A program made the position numbers and the translations under genes. Positions 1 to 6,359 of a DNA stretch of 13,414 bases are shown here, in pieces. Numbering within the stretch: position 1 is the first letter of the stretch; the number at the start of each line of letters is the position of its first letter. Source of the stretch: JBNARI01 sp049718765 (lineage in GTDB: Bacteria > Bacillota > Sulfobacillia > DUMF01); the NCBI GenBank assembly GCA_049718765.1, contig JBNARI010000039.1, forward strand, positions 1-13,414, read 5' to 3'. The notes below the pieces were generated by a model, which had not been told where the DNA came from, did no database searches, and saw only the letters and a list, made by a program, of their open reading frames with translations.

Positions 1-135
1 TGCTTCCCAAGTTATATCAGGAGGCCTTTTACTATATCAACTATGCCTACAAATCACCACAGGACTGCTCACCTAGGGGAGTGGTCCATGCCTCCGACGG
101 CGGTGGTCATACTCCGCGTATTCACGGAAAACCTC

Positions 136-318
136 TCATCGCCTGCATCCATCACATTGGTCCCCTGGCGTGACGACTCCTTTACGTTTAACTTCCTTCT
201 TGAAATCTCTGCCAAAGGAGCAGGCAGCCTCTCCTTGGGCCCGGGCCTGGGCGGCCAGGTACGCATCTACGAAATCAACATCCTTATGCGCCATGTCGTG
301 CTTTTCATGGTGCGCCCA
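136..318 (-). pseudogene. PIN-domain toxin remnant (C-terminal fragment)
   Basis: Read on the minus strand, about 60 codons stay open between a stop at 321-319 and a stop at 138-136. The translation contains DVDFVDAYLAAQARAQGEA followed by CSFGRDFKK. This is the usual C-terminal pattern of VapC/PIN ribonucleases: an Asp-Ala helix carrying the third acidic residue, then the strand motif normally written xSFDxDFxK. The second Asp of that last motif is Gly here. No start codon with a ribosome binding site and no N-terminal half with the first catalytic Asp is visible further upstream, where the frame is interrupted by stops at 321-319 and about 381-379. No antitoxin gene was recognised beside it. 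I read it as a decayed toxin. PIN assignment rests on motif recognition only. Confidence 0.5.
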
Positions 319-321
319 TTA

Positions 322-664
322 TGGCGGGTCATGTGGGTTTGCACTTGAGACACTTGCTGGTTCTCTTACCAAGTTGTTTCACCAAGGCCCGGGTTTGATT
401 GGCTCACGGTCCGCTGTTCCACCCAAGTTCGGTGTGGCCAATCACCACTGCACTCTTCGCAACCCCATGAGGTTTAATTGTTTCCCCATGGGGTGTTAGT
501 CCAACTGGACATGCCTGGCTGTCAGGAGCTCCCTTTGGTGGATGGGTCTACGCTTGATGGGCTCCCTTTAAGTGGTAATGCGGCAAAAGTAAGAAAAATC
601 GGGAGATGGCCAGAATTTTGGGATACAATAAAAAGGGCCACGGATTTGAGAGGAGGTTTTCAAG
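322..664. other. Intergenic stretch without a recognisable gene
   Basis: Short open frames here have no convincing start or family signature. Just before the ene-reductase gene there is a TACAAT hexamer at 624-629 that could be a -10 element, but no matching -35 was found. A strong AGGAGG ribosome binding site lies at 651-656. Confidence 0.4.
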
Positions 665-2602
665 TTGGCCAGCTTTGACCTGTTGACGAGTCCAATAGCA
701 ATTGGCAAGATGCGGCTGAAGAACAGGATGGTAATGCCCCCGATGGTGACCAACTATGCTTACGAGGACGGTTCAGTCACACCTAGATTGAGGGCGTATC
801 ACGAGATGCGTGCTAAAGGTGGAGTTGGGCTGATCATTGTGGAGGCGTCATATGTGCACCAGAGCGGGAAGGGCTTCAAGAATCAGGTAGGTATCTACTC
901 GGACTGCCTTATCCCCGGGCTGCGGAGCCTGGTTGATGCAGTCCATGCCCACGGCGCCAAAATAGCCATTCAGCTCTACCACGGTGGGCGGCAGACCAAG
1001 TCCTCTGTGACTGGCTGCCCCATAGTTGCTCCTTCCCCAATACCCGATCCTACCGAGCCAGAAACGCCAAGGGAGCTAACGAAGGGCGAGATTGAAGAGC
1101 TGGTGTGGGCATTTGGAGAGGCGGCTCGGCGCGCAAAGCAGGCAGGCTTTGATGCAGTAGAAATCCACGGCGCACACGGCTACCTCATCAACGAGTTCCT
1201 ATCCCCATACTCAAACAAGCGGACCGATGAATACGGTGGATCCCTGGAGAATCGGATTCGCTTCCCGCTTGAGGTTGTTCGGGCGGTGAGGAGAGCTGTA
1301 GGGCCAGAGTTTCCGGTGACGTACAGGATGAGTGCAGATGAGAAAGTGCCCGGAGGGCTGACGCTGGAAGAGACGAGAATTGTTGCCAAAAGGTTGGAGC
1401 AGGAAGGCATAGACGCAATCCACGTCTCTGCAGGTGTATACGAATCGGCGGTATGGATTATTCAACCCATGGCCCTTCCCAGGGCATGCCTTGCCGACCT
1501 TGCTGCAGGGATCAAATCAGCGGTCAAGATCCCCGTAATTGCGGTTGGGCGTTTCAACGACCCGGAGGTCGCAGAGAGGGTGCTTGCCGAAGGCAAAGCA
1601 GATCTGGTTGCGTTCGGCCGTGCGTTGCTTGCTGACCCCGACATGCCTCGCAAAGTGGTCGAGGGACGTTTGGACGAAATACGAAAGTGTATTGGTTGCT
1701 GCCAGGGATGCATCGACGAGCTGTTCCAGGACCATCCAATCACGTGCACCGTTAACCCGTGCACCGGCTTTGAGAGGGAGTTCACCTTTGAGAAAGCCGC
1801 ACGCGCTCGCAAGGTGCTGGTTGTTGGAGGAGGGCCTGCAGGCATGGAGGCTTCGCGCGCAGCGGCGTTGCGTGGCCACGATGTCACCCTTTGGGAGAAG
1901 TCCGGAAGCCTTGGAGGGCAGCTGGACCTTGCGTCGTCCTCGCCCTACAAGAGCGAGATTGCCTTGTTCAAGGAGTTCCTGGTGAAGGAGCTGGAGCGTC
2001 TGCAGGTAAAGGTGGTGCTGAATAAGGAGGCCACGCTGGAAGCTGTCAAGGCAGAGAAACCAGATGTGCTGGTGATAGCCACTGGTGCGACCCCTGCTAC
2101 ATTGAATGTGCCTGGGACAGAGGGGGAGAACGTTGTTACGTCTTGGGAAGTGCTCTCCGGCAAGGTTAGGGTGGGCAACAAGGTTGCCGTGATAGGTGGC
2201 GGGCTAGTGGGTTGTGAGACTGCTGAATACCTTGCAGAGAAGGGGCACCAGGTGACAATCGTTGAGATGCTGCCGAAGATAGCATCAGACGTGGGCCCTT
2301 TGGTTGGAGCTCTCCTGCTGGATCGGCTGGCGAAGCGTGGAGTGAAGGTAATTACTGGAGCAAAAGTGTCTTCGCTAGCGCAGGACAGCGTCGTGGTGGA
2401 GAGAGATGGTAAGAGGCAGACCCTCTCCGGTTTCGATTCCTTTGTAATTGCTGTGGGCTCGAGGCAAAATGACGCTCTTGCAAGGCAGTTAGAAGGGGCA
2501 GGCATAGACTACCTGCTTGTGGGAGATGCTTGGAGGCCAAGGCGTATTACCCATGCGGTGTTCGAAGGGATGCGCGCTGCCCATGAGATATCACCAGCGT
2601 AG
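665..2602 (+). CDS. NADH:flavin oxidoreductase / 2,4-dienoyl-CoA (enoate) reductase family
   Basis: The 645-residue product has the layout of E. coli FadH, clostridial 2-enoate reductases and trimethylamine dehydrogenase. An Old Yellow Enzyme TIM barrel binding FMN occupies about residues 1-335. A [4Fe-4S] cluster site follows at Cys342, Cys345, Cys349 and Cys361 (spacing C-x2-C-x3-C-x11-C, as in FadH). An FAD/NAD(P)H two-dinucleotide domain has GGGPAG at 388-393 and GGG at 511-513. The barrel carries HGAHGYLINEFLSPYSN from residue 168, with the His and Tyr region used for proton transfer in the family. Electrons are expected to pass from NAD(P)H through FAD and the cluster to FMN, reducing an activated C=C bond in the cytoplasm. 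The TTG start is chosen because AGGAGG at 651-656 sits 8 nt upstream and the protein aligns from its first residues. It appears to be a single-gene unit. The substrate cannot be told from sequence: unsaturated acyl-CoA, enoate or another enone are all possible. Confidence 0.93.
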   Translation: MASFDLLTSPIAIGKMRLKNRMVMPPMVTNYAYEDGSVTPRLRAYHEMRAKGGVGLIIVEASYVHQSGKGFKNQVGIYSDCLIPGLRSLVDAVHAHGAKIAIQLYHGGRQTKSSVTGCPIVAPSPIPDPTEPETPRELTKGEIEELVWAFGEAARRAKQAGFDAVEIHGAHGYLINEFLSPYSNKRTDEYGGSLENRIRFPLEVVRAVRRAVGPEFPVTYRMSADEKVPGGLTLEETRIVAKRLEQEGIDAIHVSAGVYESAVWIIQPMALPRACLADLAAGIKSAVKIPVIAVGRFNDPEVAERVLAEGKADLVAFGRALLADPDMPRKVVEGRLDEIRKCIGCCQGCIDELFQDHPITCTVNPCTGFEREFTFEKAARARKVLVVGGGPAGMEASRAAALRGHDVTLWEKSGSLGGQLDLASSSPYKSEIALFKEFLVKELERLQVKVVLNKEATLEAVKAEKPDVLVIATGATPATLNVPGTEGENVVTSWEVLSGKVRVGNKVAVIGGGLVGCETAEYLAEKGHQVTIVEMLPKIASDVGPLVGALLLDRLAKRGVKVITGAKVSSLAQDSVVVERDGKRQTLSGFDSFVIAVGSRQNDALARQLEGAGIDYLLVGDAWRPRRITHAVFEGMRAAHEISPA

Positions 2603-2615
2603 GTCTTGGTCAACA

Positions 2616-2651
2616 GGGCCAGGAAGTGGCATGACCGCCACCTCCTGGCCC
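2616..2651 (+). terminator. Strong hairpin after the ene-reductase gene
   Basis: A 15-bp stem with one A/C mismatch (arms 2616-2630 and 2637-2651, 6-nt loop) starts 13 nt after the stop codon. GC content is high. No clear T-run follows on the plus strand, so it may be a weak intrinsic terminator or an mRNA 3'-end stabiliser. Confidence 0.55.
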
Positions 2652-3053
2652 CAGCACTCATGGTTTTGCAAGGCTTGTTGTGATCTCCTGTGAATCAGGA
2701 TTACTTGTTTCTTGCTCGAGCGTGATAACGCCCTAGCCGTGCCCTCGTCGAACTCGGCTTCTAGGTTGTTTGACCCTAATCTTGAGCAGGCAGGTGGGGC
2801 CTCTGGTTTTTCACTCCCCGAGACCGTCACAGGCAGTCCTAGACCAGAGTTGCGGCAGGTGTTGCTGCCCAAGTGGCCATTCCACTGCTGTAACTGGTCT
2901 CCCACGGTTGAGAAAACGGACGAGGCGTGCTGGGACAAGGAATAGGCGCTGGCTGGATGGGCGACAGTTAGTCACAATAAAGACCAGCTCCCGCAGTCGT
3001 TGGTCGTAGGTTACACTGGGTGTAGAGCTACACACGAGAGGGGAGCCGGTAAG
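2652..3053. other. Gene-free stretch left of a transposase remnant
   Basis: Open frames on both strands are short and lack family signatures and convincing starts. A small inverted repeat, GTGTAG-AG-CTACAC, lies at 3020-3033. A purine-rich GAGGGGAG stretch (3038-3045) lies upstream of the ATG at 3054. Because a transposase N-terminal fragment follows, this could be the decayed left end of an insertion sequence, but no terminal repeat or target duplication was identified. Confidence 0.3.
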
Positions 3054-3200
3054 ATGAATAGTATGACAAACAACAAGATAAGGAAACTCGTTTCGAAGGA
3101 AAAGATTGCGGTGGCTGTTGCAGATTTAGGAAAGGAGCCGGCACGTTACTAGTGCGAAATCGAGAACAAGTTTGAATCCTTACGGAAACTGAGGTACAGG
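3054..3200 (+). pseudogene. IS110/IS1111-like transposase N-terminal remnant
   Basis: From an ATG at 3054 the frame reads KEKIAVAVADLGKEPARY, then a TAG stop at 3150-3152, then CEIENKFESLRKL in the same frame. IS1111-type transposases begin with the same order of elements: a strand with IAVA, then a segment ending in RYYGEI, then a P-N-x-(4-6)-VRKL helix. The stop falls at the position where the second Tyr of RYY would be expected. Beyond about 3200 the similarity is lost and stops are frequent. There is no catalytic DEDD core and no Ser-containing C-terminal domain. The call is motif-based. The alternative is a chance 32-residue open frame. Confidence 0.4.
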
Positions 3201-3495
3201 GACCCGTACACGCGACTTGGGACATGTGCGGGAAGTTGCAAAGGGCTGCAATACAGCAGGCATGGAGCCCCAGGGTAACAGGCTCGTCTGGGTGCGGTAG
3301 CAAGCACCAATGCTTAGCGGAGCGCAGAACTGGAACCATAGCTTGAGTCCAGGACTGAAGGGTTCACAGATAATCCATTGGTGCCCTGGTTCTAAACGGC
3401 GGGTGTCCTGCTGGGATAGAATCGTGGTGGACTTTCGTTGACCGCGATGGCAAGACGCCGTGATAGGTTCTCAGAACCACTACAGGGGTGAGACA
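3201..3495. other. Degenerate stretch before the orphan gene
   Basis: All frames are broken by stops and nothing recognisable is encoded. It probably belongs to the same decayed mobile element as the preceding fragment. The ribosome binding site of the next gene, GGGGTGAG, lies at about 3485-3492. Confidence 0.3.
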
Positions 3496-4002
3496 ATGGG
3501 GAAAATAGTGAGCGGTCGTGTGGTCGAGACTACCTGGAAGGAAATGGCTCGCGCTTCGGAGAAGGAAGCCCGGAAGTGGGTCAAAGAGATGAGTAGAGAG
3601 CAGCCGGCCGTGCTGGCTTACTTGCTAGGTGTGGATGATGGCTTTCTGAACAGAGAAGAAAGGGAGTTGCTTGTCTACCTTGGGATAGCAGTGTGGCGCA
3701 TGATGTGCCGGGCCGGATGCAAGCCAGCTAAGGTGACTGAGGAGTTGCTCGAGGGGATTGAAAGACGGAACGAAGAGGGGTTTCAGCAGCTGGCGGGAAA
3801 GGGTGACGAGGCTCTGGAGCAAGCTGCCATGGGCATGCTCGACTCCTGCCAACCCGAGTTGTTTCGGTATGTGGTAGAAGCTCTGATGGAGGAGGACGAA
3901 GCTGGCTGCGTCATCCGTGATGATGCGAAGGGGCTTATAATGCTGCGCCTCATGACGGTCATAGAAGCGCTGGATTCGATGGTTTCAAACAATTACAAGT
4001 AA
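3496..4002 (+). CDS. Hypothetical helical protein, 168 aa
   Basis: I do not recognise a characterised family. The ATG at 3496 is preferred over an in-frame GTG-type start at 3460 because GGGGTGAG lies a few bases upstream of it. The product is rich in Glu, Lys, Arg, Met and Leu, has no signal peptide or membrane segment, and is predicted by eye to be almost wholly alpha-helical and cytoplasmic. Two similar segments stand out: QPAVLAYLLGVDD near residue 37 and QPELFRYVVEALMEED near residue 116. These suggest an internal duplication or a two-part helical repeat. It stands alone between decayed mobile and toxin-type gene fragments, with no partner gene. The frame is uninterrupted for its full length although its surroundings are decayed, which argues that it is a real gene. 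Confidence 0.7.
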   Translation: MGKIVSGRVVETTWKEMARASEKEARKWVKEMSREQPAVLAYLLGVDDGFLNREERELLVYLGIAVWRMMCRAGCKPAKVTEELLEGIERRNEEGFQQLAGKGDEALEQAAMGMLDSCQPELFRYVVEALMEEDEAGCVIRDDAKGLIMLRLMTVIEALDSMVSNNYK

Positions 4003-4138
4003 GCAGTCCTGACTCCAAAATGACAACCAACATGGCCAGAACTTGAGTCGCATCCTGTTGTTGGGGTCGAGGGTTTCAGGGTCAATGTCAAGATGCCAAC
4101 GGTGTGTCTTGCCGGCGGAAATCTCGACTGGGGAATTC

Positions 4139-4433
4139 GTGACGATCCGCCGTTGGCTCTTGAAACGCCGTAAGGACGAGGCGGCCCAGCGCGTGGCCCT
4201 GGCCTGGGATAGAGCGAGCAGTTGCGTCCATGAGTAAGGGACAGTAGCAGGCGGGAAAAGTTATCCTGTACGGTTCGCTGGCTTGGGGTGGATTTAGCCC
4301 GGGCTCGGACATTGACCTATTCATTGAGGGGGTCCGCGGTAACTTCAGGGACATGTACCTTGCGGCCGAAAGAATGGGTGCCCCATTTGAGATTCGTCTG
4401 GTGTTGGCGTGGTACATATGCGAAAGTGCTTAG
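4139..4433 (+). pseudogene. Minimal nucleotidyltransferase (MNT-type), frameshifted
   Basis: Two frames together give one recognisable protein. The first, from about 4139, reads a basic helix (IRRWLLKRRKDEAAQRVALA) ending at a stop by 4237. The second, open from 4248, reads GKVILYGSLAWGGFSPGSD then IDLFIEG, and ends at a stop at 4431-4433. The nucleotidyltransferase signature GSxxxG-(6-8)-SDxDL is complete: Ser at codon 4275, Asp at 4308 and 4314. This matches small MntA/NTP_transf_2 proteins, which usually have a helical N-terminal arm and act as AMP-transferring antitoxins beside HEPN toxins. A frameshift lies between about 4215 and 4250, and no HEPN partner was found in the next 600 bases. 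The N-terminal start and ribosome binding site are unclear. It is probably non-functional. Confidence 0.6.
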
Positions 4434-4794
4434 TCTGCCTGTTGGCTAGCAGTTGGGACCCTTGGCAATAACGCTGATGCCCGCCCAGAACAATGAAGCG
4501 CACGTTCGTACCTGCTTGGGATCACGGGTGCGGCCAAGGCTGTGCGACGCTCACCTATCCAAGCTCATGGCTTACTGGGCAGGTCGTATGGTAGCCAAAC
4601 AACTGCACGGGTTCTTTGACCCATAGGCTCAAACGGCTGCCCTTCCGCACCCATTGGTTTTGTCCGCGCCCTGATCCTGCATTCGAGGCGCTTGCGCTTT
4701 TATCATGCCAATTGTTCATGGCGCTTCGCGCCGCCACCGCGGATGAAAATCTCGTCCTGATGAGGCAGAGATTCTCGGAGGGATTTTTGGGGGA
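4434..4794. other. Degenerate stretch, no gene recognised
   Basis: A long minus-strand open frame crosses this stretch, but only its upstream part (right of 4794) resembles a known family. The rest has no recognisable signature. It may be the frame-disrupted continuation of the transposase remnant at 4795-4948. Confidence 0.3.
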
Positions 4795-4948
4795 ACAGTT
4801 TACTCCCATGGATTTAAGCTGCCTGCGCAGCACGTAGCCTGGTGGTCTTGACTCATGGCAAACTTGCTGCTCGGTAACCTTGCCCAGTTGCTTTAAGTAG
4901 TTTCCGTACGGATTCAACGTTGTTCTTGACTTCTCCCCTGAAGTGCAT
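4795..4948 (-). pseudogene. IS110/IS1111-family transposase remnant
   Basis: Two minus-strand frames join into a typical IS1111-like N-terminal region. From 4948 to 4892 the translation is MHFRGEVKNNVESVRKLLK. A one-base shift then continues from 4896 to 4795 as KQLGKVTEQQVCHESRPPGY and VLRRQLKSMGVNC. Intact family members carry the same order: RYYGEIPN..., VRKLLKKLG, VCYEAGPxGYxLYRQL, MGVxC. The usual next element ([22 protein letters not shown]), which bears a catalytic Asp, is not recognisable. The fragment is frameshifted and truncated at both ends, so it cannot encode an active transposase. It lies on the strand opposite the fragment at 3054. Confidence 0.6.
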
Positions 4949-5049
4949 TGGCTATCATGAGTTCTGCAGCTGTGACAAGAAACAGGACGTTTTCTTCGAC
5001 CGGCAAGTGGGCGCACCTCTGGATAGTAGCGCACTGCCATGCGAAAATA

Positions 5050-5058
5050 TGCTATATT
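5050..5058 (+). promoter_or_regulatory. Extended -10 promoter of the ABC/ureohydrolase operon
   Basis: TGC-TATATT matches the extended -10 form TGnTATAAT with one mismatch in the hexamer. No good -35 was found 16-18 bp upstream, which is common for extended -10 promoters. A start near 5065 would leave a leader of roughly 40 nt before the GTG start at 5106. Confidence 0.45.
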
Positions 5059-5074
5059 GGAGGGAAAAGAGGCT

Positions 5075-5086
5075 TTAACGCGTTAA
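5075..5086. promoter_or_regulatory. Perfect palindrome TTAACGCGTTAA, candidate operator
   Basis: A 12-bp perfect inverted repeat lies about 17 bp downstream of the -10 hexamer and 20 bp before the start codon. AT-flanked palindromes centred on CG are typical of LacI/GntR-type repressor sites, and the position just after the transcription start suits repression. No regulator gene is in the window. Confidence 0.4.
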
Positions 5087-5105
5087 GATCAGAGGAGGGG
5101 CAATT

Positions 5106-6272
5106 GTGGGGAGAAGAAAAGCGTTCGGTCTTATGGCACTAACCGTGGCAATTGCGCTGTCAGCCGGCCTGCTAGCGGGTTGTTCTGGCGGCAGCACTGC
5201 GAACAAAGCTACCTCGGAAGCGCCTAAGGAAAACCTGATCATTGCGGTGGCCGGGCCTTTAACTGGATCGTGTGCACAGGACGGCAACGACATTAAGAAA
5301 GGTACAATGTTAGCTGCAGAGCATATCAACGCAAAGGGTGGCATTGGTGGCAGGAAAATCGAGCTAGTATTCGAAGACGATGCTTCGGATCCTAAGCAAG
5401 CTGCCAGTATTGCTAATAAGCTTTCCAAAGACCCGAAGGTGCTTGCTGTCATAGGTCACTACAATTCCAGCTGCACACTGGCTGGAGCGCCAATCTATAA
5501 CAAAGCAGGAGTAGTTGAAATCAGCCCTGGCTCGAGTTCGCCGGCTGTAACTACGGCTGGACCTTACACTTTCCGAGTAATCACTACTGACGCTTTCCAG
5601 GGTGAGTACTTAGCAAAATGGATGGTAAAGGACGAAGGACTTAAGAAGATTGCCATTCTCTACGAGAACGATGACTATGGCGTGGGCTTACAAGAAGTAG
5701 TGACTAAGAAGGTCAAAGAGTTCGGTGGAGAAGTCGTAGCAGTCGAATCTTACTACTTGGGAGAGACAAAAGACTTCAGTCCATATATCACTAAGCTGCG
5801 GGCTCTGAAACCCGACGGGCTCTTCATTGCAGGCTTGTACAATGAGGCGGCTCTAATCGCAAAGCAAGCGGCAGCGGTTGGCTGGAAGGTGCCCATGTTC
5901 GGGGTTGATGCGTTGTATTCAGCCGAACTAATAACACTCGGGGGTAGTGCAGTAGAAGGCTTGCGTTTGAGTGGCTTCTTCCATCCGTCCAATCCCGACC
6001 CTATGGTGCAGAAGTTTGTGGAGGACTGGAAAGCAAAATATGGCAAGCTTGGGGGCACATATGCTGCGTACGGCTATGATGCGTTGCTCATAGTTGCAGA
6101 AGCCATAGAAAAGGGCGGCGCTACACGCGAAGGGATAAAGAACTACCTAACCAACATGAAGGGTTTCAAAGGCCTAACAGGTATAACGTCCTTTGATGAA
6201 AACGGCGATTGCATAAAGGAACCGATGAAGCTGATAGTGAAGGACGGGCAATTCCAGATATACAGCAAATAG
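5106..6272 (+). CDS. ABC transporter substrate-binding lipoprotein (LivJ/LivK type)
   Basis: This is the extracytoplasmic receptor of the importer encoded by the next four genes (388 aa, Peripla_BP_6-like, type I periplasmic fold). The N-terminus has basic residues, a hydrophobic stretch and a lipobox LLAGC with Cys26 as the lipidation site, so the mature protein is membrane-anchored. GHYNSSC at 117-123 and ISPGSSSPAVT correspond to the LivJ ligand-site segments (GHLxSxS... and SPxAT). Asp162 in TTDAFQG and Glu247 in LYNEAA stand where LivJ has the two acids that hold the ligand amino group. This suggests an alpha-amino acid or related amino compound as ligand (inference). The GTG start at 5106 follows GAGGAGGGG at about 5092-5100. 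Expression probably starts at the promoter near 5050. The hairpin after the stop is expected to favour this gene over the downstream permeases. Confidence 0.93.
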   Translation: MGRRKAFGLMALTVAIALSAGLLAGCSGGSTANKATSEAPKENLIIAVAGPLTGSCAQDGNDIKKGTMLAAEHINAKGGIGGRKIELVFEDDASDPKQAASIANKLSKDPKVLAVIGHYNSSCTLAGAPIYNKAGVVEISPGSSSPAVTTAGPYTFRVITTDAFQGEYLAKWMVKDEGLKKIAILYENDDYGVGLQEVVTKKVKEFGGEVVAVESYYLGETKDFSPYITKLRALKPDGLFIAGLYNEAALIAKQAAAVGWKVPMFGVDALYSAELITLGGSAVEGLRLSGFFHPSNPDPMVQKFVEDWKAKYGKLGGTYAAYGYDALLIVAEAIEKGGATREGIKNYLTNMKGFKGLTGITSFDENGDCIKEPMKLIVKDGQFQIYSK

Positions 6273-6314
6273 GGGAAGCAGCATCGACCAAGGTATCTCA
6301 GAGCTCGATGGGCA

Positions 6315-6339
6315 GGAGGCCGGCAATATGCCGGCCTCC
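6315..6339 (+). promoter_or_regulatory. Intercistronic hairpin between binding protein and permease genes
   Basis: A perfect 10-bp GC-rich stem (6315-6324 with 6330-6339) encloses the loop AATAT. No T-run follows. It sits between the binding-protein stop (6272) and the LivH-type start (6360). Such hairpins in binding-protein operons commonly stabilise the upstream mRNA or attenuate the downstream genes. The permease ribosome binding site (AGGGAGG, 6341-6347) begins 2 nt after the stem. Confidence 0.6.
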
Positions 6340-6359
6340 AAGGGAGGCTTCAGGCTTTC

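Noticed and set aside
1945..2505. Minus-strand open frame of 186 codons inside the ene-reductase gene
   Set aside because: Ser/Thr/Pro-rich antisense shadow of the FAD/NAD domain, with no ribosome binding site or domain pattern.
4903..4912. Perfect palindrome TCCGTACGGA as an operator
   Set aside because: It falls within codons of the transposase remnant (Ser-Val-Arg) and far from a convincing promoter, so it is probably coincidental.
4555..5040. Minus-strand 161-codon open frame as an intact gene
   Set aside because: Only a middle portion resembles an IS110-type transposase, and that similarity continues upstream in a different frame. The open frame is therefore part of a frameshifted pseudogene rather than a gene of its own.
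4949..5105. Guanidine riboswitch in the leader of the importer operon
   Set aside because: The leader after the predicted promoter is only about 40 nt, and none of the conserved guanidine-I, -II or -III sequence elements was seen there or in the preceding 150 bases.
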